DNA of 64,000 nt from Acanthaster planci (taxonomy: Eukaryota; Echinodermata; Asteroidea; Valvatida; Acanthasteridae), in the NCBI RefSeq assembly GCF_001949145.1, contig NW_019091357.1, positions 1,791,704 through 1,855,703 of the forward strand, given 5' to 3'. The translations under genes and the position numbers were made by a program. The notes beneath the pieces were generated by a model. That model was not told the DNA's origin. It saw nothing but the letters and a program-made list of their open reading frames with translations, and did not search any database. This document shows, one piece after another, positions 24,880 through 36,338 of this stretch. How positions within the stretch are numbered: the first letter of the stretch is position 1; each line of letters begins with the position of its first letter.

Positions 24880-25175
24880 CTAGGGTACAATACCGTATGC
24901 AGTTGGGTTTCATTTTCATGCGAAAACAGTGGGATGCATTTTTAAAATGGCTTTTCCCGCGCAGTGAAATTTCCTTCAGTTTAGGGGTGGTCTGCTTTGG
25001 GTGAGAATTTCTCAAAAATTCATTGGTCAACCCACTAAAAATTGAACGGAAAATGAAAGAGGACATGTGGAACATCATTTTTCTGTGCAGCCTTAACACT
25101 GTGAGAGTTGTATTTTTAAAATATTTGTGAAGTATTGGGATTTATCACTGCTGTCTATGGGAATATATTTGCACC
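24880..25175 (+). repeat. Duplicated upstream block (pairs with 37790-38095)
   Basis: Shared words in the same order are GGTGGTCTGCT(T/C)TGGGTGA, CATTGGTCAACCC, GACATGT(G/C)GAACATC, TTTCTGTGCAGCCT and ATATTTGTGAAGTA. It lies about 0.9-1.1 kb upstream of gene A and about 1.5 kb upstream of remnant C, in the same orientation to each. Confidence 0.75.
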
Positions 25176-25840
25176 CTTGGTAGTGTAGTGAACTGTACCT
25201 GAGTTAGGGCGCCCTCATCCTTCCAAACGCTTCACGAAGGCAATTAACAAGTTTATACTTTTTAGGCGTTTTCCGTGCACGCGGTGTCAAGGTTGTGTCT
25301 TTGCTTTGGGTTCTCGAATGTAGAACTGTACTTTCTGCATTTTGCTTCTATTAATTTCCAGGGAGCATGGCTTCGGCCATGCCCCAAAGTGTGGGAGAGA
25401 GTCAATGCTAGAATCCCCTGGTAAGTACTTCTCATTGTATGAATATTTCGCACGATCTCCTGTCGGAGAAATTGTACGATTTACGCGGCCCAATGTGGTG
25501 ACTGTTTTCTGTATTACAACGTTCCATAGTGTATTGGTCAGCGAGCTGTGTTACTTAGCCATGTGCCCCGTTAGCCTTTGACCATCGACCCATTGTTATT
25601 ATTTACGGTGCCGTCTAGCCATTACACTACACCAACTGTTTTCATATTCTTAAATTGTAGTTTTGGAGTTAGACATCATTTATTGTTCACGTGCTCTCCA
25701 AGTGCCCGTCCGCTTTAATGACGGGACCGTTCCTCCTTCCATCGTCCAACTGACAGGGGGCTGGTCAGCTACAGTTGGAACTGCACTTTGCTGGTTCTCG
25801 AACGAGTATAAATGCACCAGTTACGGTCGCATCGCTACCG
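25176..25840. other. Spacer between genes A and B
   Basis: No recognised coding or RNA content. It holds only short open frames without domain signatures. Confidence 0.3.
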
Positions 25841-25844
25841 TTAA

Positions 25845-25915
25845 AATGAAAGCTTCCGACCAGCATGGCTCTTTTCTACTGATGAGGGGGTGCTTCTGCT
25901 CCAGGCGGATAGTGT
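25845..25915 (-). repeat. Dispersed repeat family R1, copy 3 (short)
   Basis: The plus strand reads CCGACCAGCATGGCTCTTTT, then GATGAGGGGGTGCTTCTGCT. This is the inverse of the GAGCAGAAGCA...AAGAGCCATG core seen at 32476-32530. Confidence 0.6.
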
Positions 25916-25949
25916 ATTGTTATATTTCATCAAGATGGCTAAATTACTA

Positions 25950-26400
25950 AATACATGTAAATGCTGATTCGTGCAGTTTCCAACGGCCTTAATACCACTG
26001 ACCGCTGTGACGACGATTTGTGCTTTATAAAAGAAAGTAATGTGAATCACCAAACGTCATTGCACTTGACTTGTTAAACGCACTCCAGTAAACAAAATAA
26101 AATCATCCAGAGTTGATAATACGTGAGCTTCTTTTTACTGACATTACTCAGGACTTCAGAAGCAGCGGGTCTTTGTGACAGAGCACTGACAACAGAGTAA
26201 TGTAAGCGATTCAAAGCCACGACGCTTCCTTGATTCTGTAAAAACTGGTGTAACCTTGCATCGTTGTTGGCCTTCACGGAATGTATTTGTACTACGCTAC
26301 GCTCGTTTGTCCTAATCATTTATCACAAGCTGAACAGCCTTCTAGTCTCTCCATTAAGAAATGGAAGTGGTTTGGGTTGTTTCCAACTTAACTTCTACAC
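25950..26400 (+). repeat. Dispersed repeat family R3, copy 2
   Basis: This is the partner of 13970-14400, sharing CTGTGACGACGATTTGTG, CACCAAACGTCATTGCA, CAGTAAACAAAATAAAATC, CTAGTCTCT and AAGAAATGGA in the same order. There is no coding content. Confidence 0.6.
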
Positions 26401-26819
26401 AACATGGAAGGCATATTCGGGCCTACCTTTTAGTGCTGGGCTTGGTTTCGTTCATCGAGATCGAGAATCTGCTAAATTATGATAAACTATGCCTAATCAT
26501 AATAAATAAATGTCAGTCATTGGAAGATCCATGCTGCTGACGTAGTTTATGCAGCACAGTTTCACAGTATTGGGAGTCAAATCCTCAAAACTAAGTACAG
26601 AGTACTGTGAGTACTTAAGGGGCCGAATGCCGGGCCGAGTGCAAGTACACTCCAACGCACCGAATACAAGAAAATCAAGGCCTCGTACTGGTCTGAGTAA
26701 AAGTACTGAAGTCCAAGTCCGAATACATGAACGTGCTAAGAAGCCCACGTAACAATCGAAAATCGCTGTTATGTTCTGGTCACATATGCTGGTAACACGT
26801 TGTACATCAATATTGCTGT

Positions 26820-27190
26820 TGAAAGCTATTGTTGAATGTTGCTGTTTTCCATTTGCCCTGCATTCACCGGGTAGCCATTTGTTCTGCTTTCCAATGCAGA
26901 CAACACCCCCCTCCATTTGTTTTTCTCGCCCCAATCCCTCGTTCTCTTGCAGTTCTACTATTTGTAATCAGGCTTGCTAAAGTGGTTTTCCTACTCTATT
27001 ACCCCGACAGAGTTTTCACGGTGCCCAGCTGGTGAACTGGTTGGCGAGGAGCAACAAATTCTCGACCAGACAAGAAGCTATCGGCTTGGGCAAGGATCTC
27101 TTGGACCTCCTGGAGCTCAGTCTCACCAAACACTGTGAGTACCGTACCTCTACTCTGTACATCGGACTTTGAGCTGGAGGCACTCACAAG
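26820..27190 (+). pseudogene. Transposed fragment of DEPTOR: exon 5 (second DEP domain) with flanking introns
   Basis: The exon-like core at 27011-27130 reads HGAQLVNWLARSNKFSTRQE, then AIGLGKDLL. It is nearly identical to DEPTOR exon 5 on the minus strand at 42954-43068. Intron sequence on both sides is also shared, including the branch/acceptor region ATTACCCC(G/A)ACAG and upstream TTTGCCCTGCATT, TAATCAGGCTTGCTAAAGTG. This is therefore a copied genomic fragment, not a retroposed mRNA. It carries a 9-nt in-frame insertion near the end and an altered donor. No other DEPTOR exon lies nearby. Confidence 0.88.
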
Positions 27191-27194
27191 CTTC

Positions 27195-27735
27195 TTTCGG
27201 TGTGGGTTGCTTGTACTATAGACAAATAAAGTAGCACTTTTTTCATTTATCGGGAAAAGCAAAGTTCTATTTTAGTCAAGTTGGAATTCTGTTTCTGTAC
27301 TCTCCTGTGGTTTCACAACATCCAGTGCAGTAGCCCACAGTTCACCTGTCCATATGTTCTCTAATTTTCGTTCATACGAAACTTGAAGTGATGTGGTTTC
27401 TTATCCTTTCCTAAATGGAACACTTGAGTTTTATTGTGACTAATTCAGTTTGTGTTTAATACATGTATTATGAAATTTTACCATGTGATTGTTGCATTTT
27501 CCGCTGTTGTGCTTGCAATTTCCAGTAATATATCAAAGTGCCCGGTTTTCAACGGCAGTTACACATGTTCTGAAATGTGGCTAGGCCCTATACGTTTAGT
27601 TTAGCGTTTAGTAGTATATACCGTTATACGTTTAGCATTTGGAGATATAATTTTAGCCCTTCATGCTGATCGCAGTCTGTGACATTTTTCAGACATGCCT
27701 AGTGAAATTACAATTGATATGATTGGCTTCAACTA
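27195..27735. other. Spacer between the DEPTOR fragment and the inverted-repeat arm
   Basis: No gene, RNA or repeat signature was recognised. Confidence 0.3.
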
Positions 27736-27739
27736 CACC

Positions 27740-29370
27740 GTCACCACTGTTATAAATTGCCATCACCTTTAAATGGAGCAAACTCTGCAGAAAGTAAAGA
27801 AAGGGGAGGAAATGAATGAACCGGTTGAGTAAACAGTATTAAGCGTCAGTAGTATGGCTCTGCAGGATGTCAATCAAATCCTCACTTTGCATTATAATTA
27901 GGCCTACATTTGGAATTGAGAGCGGGGTCGGAATCACATGGACACGGGTTGGTAAGGTGGGCACATTGAAGCTATATACCGCTAAGCGGCATCAATGCTT
28001 CCATTCCCACGCTATGCCCATGTTACGTTTGCATGCGTCTCCCAAGTCGCAACCAAGTCTAGACCACGTTACTTTCGACGCGGCCAGGGTAAGCTTGAGA
28101 TCGCCCGTAAGAGGCAACATCAGCCCCGACAGCGTGTTTCGCTGGTGACCACGAGTGCTGGTAATGGTATTTCCTTTTGAAAAAAGGGAAAGAGTAGCCG
28201 TTTCTCTGTCAGTCGCTGTTGTTGTATGACTAGCAGTCGCGAACAAATTTTATTAAAACTAAGCTTAAACTGTAGCACATCAGTAGCTTGGCTTACTTTT
28301 GCTGGTATGCATGCAAATGTATGATGTAAAACGAACAACGCCTATATAGCAACTCTAATCGAATTATCAATAACATTGCAGCACGTGGGCTTTCACCTTT
28401 ACAATGGCAACACACGTCTGACTGAAATTTTATGAATCGATCGATTTTCACACTTTGGATCTTTTTCCCGAACGATATGGTTAAACTTGTAGTTACAGCC
28501 AACCTTGAAAAGTGTGTTTATATTGAATCGTGCAGATTTTCCAACCAATGGCCAGCCAGTCCAAATCATTGTCCACGAATTGCATCGATGGTTTATGTTT
28601 GGTCTGTGGGCTGATAGGCCTACCTCACGCATCTGCCTGATTGTTACCTGTATCATGTGTATCCTGTATTGTGTCATGTATCAAACATCATGTCGTGTTA
28701 TAGCATTGCACAACCAAGAACTTCATTATCTCGGTTCTGTTTTTTTTCTTCAAGCAGTTTGATACCGTTTATAAAATTAGTGGGAAGGCACCTGACTGTC
28801 TGAGATTGAGTTTACGAGGACTTGCACAAGACTAAGGTTATTAACGCCGACGAAAAGCAGGGAAGCGCAGTGGCGTGATATTACTGCAGATCGGTTGAAA
28901 GGCGCGGTTCGGCTGATGCCGTGTCTCTCTGGTCGTCCCGACTCAGACAAGATCACTGGACGGTACGCTTAACACTTTCTGATACGCTGAATTGTAGCAG
29001 GCTTGGCCGTGAGAATGACTGGGATATACGTGGCCCTCGTTGTCTGTTTGGTGCTCGGAACGGCTCTACAGTTCGTCGTCCTCCCTCTGTTTTACTTTCA
29101 CCGTGGCGTGAATGGAGATTGGTACCAGTTTGAAGGTGCGTGCGAAAAAGATCTTTTTGGAGAAATCTGATACTCTTTTTAGGACTTCCATGTAGAGTTT
29201 GTTGTTGGTTCATACCGCCAAAGTAGTTATAATCTAATGACTGAAACTTATTAAAGTGATATGCTAAGGGTATATTGTTCCTTTTTGTTTCTACTTGCCC
29301 CCAAAGAAATCTACATTCCTACTGAATCCAACTGGATCGGTTCTGCTGGAGGAATCATCAGCACTGGTAA
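27740..29370 (+). repeat. Left arm of a long inverted repeat around gene B
   Basis: This arm contains the upstream region and exons 1-2 of gene B. It matches 35917-38480 in reverse, with shared landmarks such as ACATTGAAGCTATATACCGC (27965), CAGCGTGTTTCGCTGGT (28128), and the gene B and C exon 1 and exon 2 sequences. The right arm is about 1 kb longer because of extra sequence at about 37160-38130. Confidence 0.8.
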
Positions 29371-32300
29371 GATTCAGGTCGGGCTGATTGTTTTTATTAT
29401 CATTATCATTAGTATTTTTGATCCGGCCTTCTGAATTCAATACAAATACGATAGTATAGGACAACACACACTAAGACCAGTAAATGGATTATTTAAGAAA
29501 AATTAAGAACAATTCATTTTAGAACAACTAACCCAGGGATATAAAGGGGGTACGTTAGCATGTATTGGATAGGGGAGAGGTGTAATAAGGGTGCTGGAGG
29601 GGGGAGGGAGGAGGGTTGTAAGAGGGAGAAATTGTGGGTAGGGGGAATTGTGGGAGTAGGAATATAGGAAGGGAATTAGTATATTATTCACAGTATTTCA
29701 TTCATGGTATTCAGTTGCTGATGCTCTCGGACCACGTCGGTTGTTTGTGGGTGTCTGGTAAATTGGTGGGATCTTTACTAATGGATAGTTCTAGATTCGG
29801 GTACCCTTTATTTTGCACTTGATGTGGGGGCATTCCATTACGCCCTGATCACATCTCTGTATTGGTATAATCATCGGTTCGGGAATTGTTCTTTAATTAT
29901 TTCAATATTCCTCTCTCCTGTCTTGTGTTGTGTTAGTTCTACCAAGAAACGGAAGCCTAACAGACAGAATCCGGTATCATAGGCTGTCGGAGTGTCCTGA
30001 TCATTCCAACATTCCGAATCTAAGTAAGCGACCAAAAGCATGTACCAACTCATGATTGTTATTGTATCACCTTCTTCAGATACCCTATCCTTTTAGTTTT
30101 TCAGTTACCATAATTGTGAGCATTATTTGCATTTGATTAATTTGTGGACGTTTGACCCCAGTGTCTATCCCATCTCCACCTACATCGAGCACTGCCCCTC
30201 CCCCAACCAGGAAGGGCATTTTTTGACCTGTAGGGTATCTGCCAGTCTTGAAGCAAATGCATGTATGCATCTATGTCAGGATGAACCGTTAATTCGAACG
30301 AGGTGGCCAGAGCAAACTGGCAGTCGAGGTTGGACACGTGACAGCATGATGTCATGCTGGCGGTTTCTTGAACAGTGACAACCTCCGTGATGACATGCAA
30401 GTTCTGTGGTTAGTTGCTGGAAAGATATAATGATGTTACAAGTGTGTTTGTGGCACTAGTTAACGAATGGGTGGAGATGACCATGCAAGGTTTGCTTATC
30501 TGCTGCTATTAACAAACTTATCGGCTGTATTTCATGCTGATGATAACTTCAATGTTTTTCTGACATTACCAGATAAATTGACCTTCTACGAGCTGGACGA
30601 TTCAGTGACTATGGACCAAGCAGAGAAGATAGTTTTTGGTGCCGAGGCGTTGGAGAGAGCCAGGCGAGCTACAGCGCTCGCCGACTCTGCCATCCCAAAA
30701 CTCATCGACAAGAAAATCTGGTTCAAAACCTCGGGAAGGAGGATTATGGAGGCCAATCTAGCCGAACTGGAGATGAAGATAGGGAACTATACATTCATCC
30801 CAGGTGGCCACTGGAGGCCCAATCATTGCATACCAAAGGGGAAGGTTAGATAAAGTCACACCAGTTTGAGTAATAAAGAACATGTATAACTTCATCAGAG
30901 TATGTATAACTGGGTTTTCGTTTTCAACCAGGTTTGGATAATAAAACACGTCGAGGAAGTTGCATAAAGTTCACCTTGACAAAATAGGCCTACAACATTC
31001 TTTGACTAGAATCTGCTGTTTGTTCTTTGATTCGTTTCTCCAGGTGGCTATCATCATTCCGTTTCGGAATCGTTTCCACCATCTGTCCATCCTCCTTCGC
31101 TACCTCGTCCCTATGCTGCAGAGGCAACTTCTTGAATTCGGTATTTTCACAGTCAACCAGGTATAATCTGCCACGGTTTTATGGATAGCCTTGGTCCAAG
31201 ACGTGATTGATTGATAGTGATGTTATTCTTTTCTGACTGGTGAGAGCACACTATGTTCACCCCTTCCACTTAGTTTTTGCGCATGCGCTAAAATTCGGCA
31301 GAGTCGTGGTCGCTTTCTGTTGTTTTGTTAAAATGGCGACGCTGGCCAGGAAATGAGTGTACCAAAATCCATCTGCGGAGATCTTCCGCATTGTGTAAGA
31401 GTTGGCTGAATTTATACCAGAGAAATATAATCAGGCTTCAGATTTTATTTTGTGATGTGTTTCTTGTTAATCATAAGTGACATTTAAGAGGAAATGGGGT
31501 GAAAAGTGTGTGTGTATACTACATTTCCGAACGTGAAAGAGGGTATTTTAAATTTGAATTGTTCTCCAGTTTTTCCACACAGGCTGCATATCATATGCTT
31601 AATAATTAAAAGAGTGTTTGAAAAAGGTTACCGTGTTATTTTTAAGCTGTTGCAAAATCCTTTGTCATTTTGATCAATTTCAATGGTGGCTCTCTGTCGA
31701 CCGGTCGGCCATGGTTTATGTTTGCACATGTGTACGTTCATGTACATGTACTGTACATGTACGTAACCGTATACTGACACTATAATACGGACAAATGATT
31801 CTCGTGCAAAATATTCAATTCGCATTAGCTTGAAAATTCTACCGATGTTTTATCGGGTCTTAATACACACGGTAGTCTATTTCGTTTATTTGGATAAACT
31901 GGAGAAGTTGTTTTAAAATGGGAAAGACCGTGGACGTTTTTTGTTTTCAAATCTGATCGTGTTTTTATTTTTTTAAAAATCACCTTTTCAGATTTTGTTT
32001 CAAATATTGTGCAACTGGGTTCGTTATAATACGGTGGTTTAATGTTGTCTTCTCAAATTTCATTTGCTTGTATTTTGTTAAAAATAAATTATGGTCTCCA
32101 TCCGCGGAAAGAAGTATCGTTAACGATGTCCGACGCAGCCTGCCTCGAAATCCACAGTTGAGTGATTGAGTGCGCATGCGGTAACTCTCGACTAAACGAT
32201 GCACAAGGGCGTGGGAGTGAACATAGTGAGCAGGCGAGTTGATCTAATCAGGCCTTCAGAAGGATAACAATGCCAGATCACTCGCGTCTTGAACCGAGAC

Positions 32301-34856
32301 TACATTTTTACAAGTCCATTGAAGGTTTACAGTTTTGGGGGTGAAATTTCGGTTGCTCCTAGACAAACGTCTTGCCCCGGGAAGGATTGGAAGCAAACGA
32401 AGAGGGATGCAGCTATCATCAGATGTGACACATAAATTTGAATCTAAAGGAGAACTCGTAGCTTCCTTACCTGCCTTGAGCAGAAGCATGCCCCCTCGTC
32501 GGTTGAAAAGAGCCATGTTAATGGGAAGTTTAATTTTGTTGGTAGCAACTCGACTGTAAGGTGTGCACTTCTATTTCATAGTCGTTGGTGAACCAGCGAA
32601 GTGGGGTTTCCCAGCATCCGTTGCTAGGCAAAATGCGTCTTCTCTTGGTCCAGCTCGAGTGCTCACGGGCACATAATATTGCTACTGACCAATAGTTCAA
32701 ACGAAGCCCATTGGACCAACACCGTAACAAAGTCACATCTCGAGTGCATGCCTCATCCTTGGTTCAATTATCATTATAATCAACAGTCCCGATTAAAAGG
32801 TCTTTCAACCACAAGGAAATCAAAGGGACAAGTAGACCTATACCGTTTCCATCAACAACAAAAGTTCTCATTTACCTTTCCTAATAACTTTTCGACAGGA
32901 AAACGAGTTGAGTTTCAACCGTGCTACCTTAATGAACGTGGGTTTCATGGAGAGCCTGAACATGTCACACTGGGATTGCTTTGTGTTCCACGATGTTGAT
33001 CACGTGCCACTGAGTGACCTGAATTACTACGGATGCTCCAACATGCCACGACACTTTATCACCGGCGACAACGTTTGGAATTACACGTAGGGGAAATAGG
33101 CTTGTTTGCAATTATTTATTGGAGCAGGCGACACGAGTGTTCAAAATTGACGAAATGGTGTGATGCCATTAAAGGTACGGTCCACTGTTTGCAGGTATCC
33201 GAAAAGTGCCTGACGAATTCAGTGTTGAAAAGCATACTTGGCTTAAAGAAGGTTAGGGGACTAAAGTCCCTGGGAAATTATTCTTGTTGACGAGCTGTCA
33301 TTCAGGAGAAAAAGCAATGAACGAACGCCATTTCCAACGGTGTGTCGAATGATGCACTTTTGAAAAACACCGGTAGAACACAAAGTACTTCGTTCTTCAT
33401 TCGGCGAAGTGCTGGCAAGCGTTGGCACGACGCACAGGGCGTTCGGTTTAATCGATCCAATGTGCAAATAACGTAGCTGCAATAGGCCGATAGAACGAGA
33501 TCTTAGAATATTGATTTATTCTTAAAATGTACAGCACACACCGGATAAAACGTCACTACCCTTGTTGTTTGGCACTCCTCTGTAGATTTTGAGCACTTTT
33601 GTTGCCTCAAACGAACATAATGCAAAACTGGAAACTAATGTAGTCTACCCTTAAAGTTATAATTGAATTGAAGCAGGGTGAAGAGTGTGAAGAGAAACTC
33701 GCGTGCAATTTGTGTGACATATTTGAGACATACAACCTCTCGACGAGTACTTTTTTGGCCCAAAATAAACCGTTTCATAGTTTCTTTTGTAAAAGAATAT
33801 TTCACGATTATTTAATCGATTCGAACTCAATTTAAAAGATATGTGACCCGTCATGGAGTGAAAAAAGGAGAGTAAAGCTGCATTCCACTCTTTCCTATTT
33901 TTGAGGGTTTAAAGTCATAGTGAAGTAGAGGTCAACTTTTGGGTTTGGTAATATTTGGAAGGAGTAACCCGTCTCGTATTTAATTCCAAATATCGGTGGA
34001 TCTGATTGTGAAAATGTCATTTTTCTCAGCTGTTTTTGACGATAGCATTGATCGTGCGTTGTCTGAAATGTTGAAACAATGTCGGGAACAACGACGCAAA
34101 GCTGTCAGAATAATGCCACACTGTCACCTTATACTTCTACCCTAAGTGTTCCATGTACATAGGCTTATCACTGGAAAGCCCTCTTTCTACTGAATTCAAA
34201 AATGCAAATATCTCAATTTTGAAAATTCGGACTTTCTGCTCATGTTGTGGCGACAAGTAACATTATGCCGGCGGTTTGAATGGCAAGCAGACAGGACATC
34301 ATGGATCCCTCTGACTTTACAAACCCGACTCACGCTCAAAAACCCTTCTTCTCTCTCGCTACCGTAGGTTGCTTTACGAAAATTTGTTTGGCGGCGTGAC
34401 GGGTTTTCCTGGCAGCGACATACGGAAAATGAACGGTTTCCCCAACGTGTACTGGGGCTGGGGAGGCGAAGACGACGAGATCTTGCTGCGGGCAAGAAAG
34501 GCTAATTTAAAAATATGGCGACGACCACGGGGACGCAGTCGCTTCATCGGATTCTATAAAGTCATCGAACACCATCACCACAGCGCGCCGAAGATACCAG
34601 AGAGGTATGTGTCTTGTTTCTGACCAAATCAAGTTGGGTGGGTGGGTTTGCTTGAGATGTCAGTGTGTACCAATACTCTAAGTTACAAGGGAATTGTCTT
34701 TCTTTAACTGTGTGTCTTTGTAGGTACGATCTTCTGAAGAACTACTCCACCCGCATGAATTACGACGGGCTGAGCAACTTAAGGTACCCGCCCCCTCGCC
34801 TTGAGATCCATCCGTTGTACGTCAACATCTCAGTGGACATCTTTCGGCTTGATTAA
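29015..34856 (+). CDS. B4GALT-like: GT7 / beta-1,4-(N-acetyl)galactosaminyltransferase-like gene B (complete, 8 exons, 404 aa)
   Basis: Exons: 29015-29135, 29307-29366, 29937-30023, 30573-30844, 31044-31160, 32899-33086, 34368-34604, 34724-34856; total 1215 nt. Every junction has the same phase as in gene A. Type II topology: MTGIYVALVVCLVLG, then TALQFVVLPLFYFH as anchor (about residues 5-29). Catalytic landmarks are FIPGGHWRPNHC, VAIIIPFRNR, FTVNQ, FHDVDH (DVD 251-253), WGWGGEDDE (from 311) and DGLSNLRYPPPR. Leu288 precedes FGG where B4GALT1 has Tyr289. The position equivalent to the metal ligand Met344 is Val, while that of His347 is His (VIEHHHH). Gene B is divergent to gene A, with about 5 kb between the starts. 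Intron 5 carries an R1 repeat. It differs from A by single-codon indels in exons 3 and 4, so the two have evolved separately but remain open. Confidence 0.92.
31225..32300. other. Gene B intron 5, central part
   Basis: This is AT-rich intron sequence. It includes a TACATGTAC-type palindromic cluster at about 31733-31765 (ATGTACATGTACTGTACATG). No gene was recognised. Confidence 0.4.
32476..32662 (+). repeat. Dispersed repeat family R1, copy 4, in gene B intron 5
   Basis: The best-preserved copy. It reads TTGAGCAGAAGCATGCCCCC, TCGGTTGAAAAGAGCCATG, TTGTTGGTAGCAAC, TTCATAGTCGTTGG and GAACCAGCGAAGTG. It matches 12228-12410 directly, and 15180-15310 and 25845-25915 in inverse. Confidence 0.65.
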
Positions 34857-35916
34857 GAGGGGAAGTAACTATGGTTACCACCTAGAGAAAGGAAAATGGT
34901 CAAGATAGACACTGAACGGAGCATAACATTTTGCCAGTTTGGCTGTATCACTATCAAACGAGAGGAAAGAGGTTTTAAAATCTCTTATTGAATGCTAAGA
35001 TATGCAGAAACAGATTTGAATGCGATCAAGTTGTGCCAAAAGGCCAAATTATTTGACATAAAGGTGCAAGATTAGCTAACAAAATAAAGATGAAACCAGG
35101 AATCACGTTATACTAAATCGTTAGATCTATGATGTTGATGTGTATTTTAAAGATTCGTCGAGAACAGCGACTTCATGTATACTGAAGTCCACAACTTGGG
35201 GTCACTTTCCATTAAACTCGTTTTCACCTGATCAGTTGTACACGCTTTGTGCCTGGGCGTAAATCCCAGGGAAGAGGGGGTACTGTCACCCCACATTTTG
35301 ACTGCAGGTGAGCTATTTAATTACCTTCCCACTTTTTTGTGGTGAAAAAAAAATTTACGTAGATTTGGAAGAATTTTTTTAACTTGTCAATGTTACAACC
35401 AAAATATATCCAATAGCACCCAAAAGCGGAGAAAAACCAAAAAAGCCCTAAAATTGCCTTTCTGATGTAAGACTTTGTAGGAATATAATACACATTAGAT
35501 GTCCATCTCTATCATGAACATCACCCCTATAATAGTGTCACATGGTGCCAGCCCCCCCCGTCAAGTTTCAGAGGCCGGGCAAGTTATCCCCCTTCCTACT
35601 TGTCCACATTCCCCACCCCTCTGAGTTGTGTATTCTTTTTGTAGCGTACTTCAGGGCCCTTATTAGATCCGAACGAACATTTTCATCTTTTTTTTTTTGA
35701 GAAAAAAGTTGCGATGTCGCAAATTTTGTCGCAAATATTTGCAAAGATATTTGCGATGTTTGGTGTCCCTCCAGGGCCACCATAAGCTCTGGTTGATCTC
35801 AGTTGACTGTCAAGACGGGAGTCGTACAGGTTTTCCACCTACGGGACTGGTGTTCCTTGCTGAAAATGACTTCAATTGAAACCACTGGCCTGCCTTGAAT
35901 TAGCATTGGATCTTAC
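34857..35916. other. 3' flank of gene B and spacer to remnant C
   Basis: Presumed 3' UTR and flank. Low-complexity C-runs occur near 35550-35570. None of exons 3-8 of remnant C is found here, which shows C is a 5' fragment only. Confidence 0.45.
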
Positions 35917-36338
35917 CGATGCCGACGATTCCTCTACCAGAACGTTCAGTTGGATTCGGTTCGAACGTAGATTTCTCCTGGGCCAAATTAAAAACATAAC
36001 AAGTGCAGTAACCTTTCAACATATCCACTTGTTTTTGTTTTGTATGAGTGCTATTTCAACTATTCTGGCCATTTAAACATCAATTAAACCCACAACAAAC
36101 TTGACAATAACGTTCGTCGCATTTATTTCAAGCTCCTAGATGTGGAGGGGCCGAGGTGGAATGCTCATGCGTGAATGCCGAAGTTCTCTTCATAAGACCT
36201 TTTTTCACACGCACCTTCAAACTGGCTCCATTTTACTTTCACACCATCACGGTGAGAGTAATAGAGAAGGAGGATGACGAACTGTAGAGCCGGTCCGAGC
36301 ACCAAACAGGCAACGACGGCCTTGTGTATCCCAGTCAT
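35917..36338 (-). pseudogene. B4GALT-family remnant C: promoter, exon 1 and frameshifted exon 2
   Basis: Exon 1, complement(36215-36338), is open and encodes a 41-residue anchor (MTGIHKAVVACLVLG, PALQFVILLLYYSH). Its last codon and donor match genes A and B, with one extra codon. Exon 2, complement(35917-35974), is 58 nt against 60 in A and B. The 2-nt loss shifts the frame and brings an in-frame TGA after the eighth complete codon. No later exons follow. It may still be transcribed because its upstream region is shared with A and B, but it cannot encode an enzyme. Confidence 0.88.

Noticed and set aside
18429-34856. Genes A and B as two haplotypes of one gene mis-assembled
   Set aside because: They differ by codon indels in exons 3 and 4, by many substitutions and by unrelated intron insertions, and they lie in opposite orientations, which fits old paralogues better. 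Read depth would settle it.
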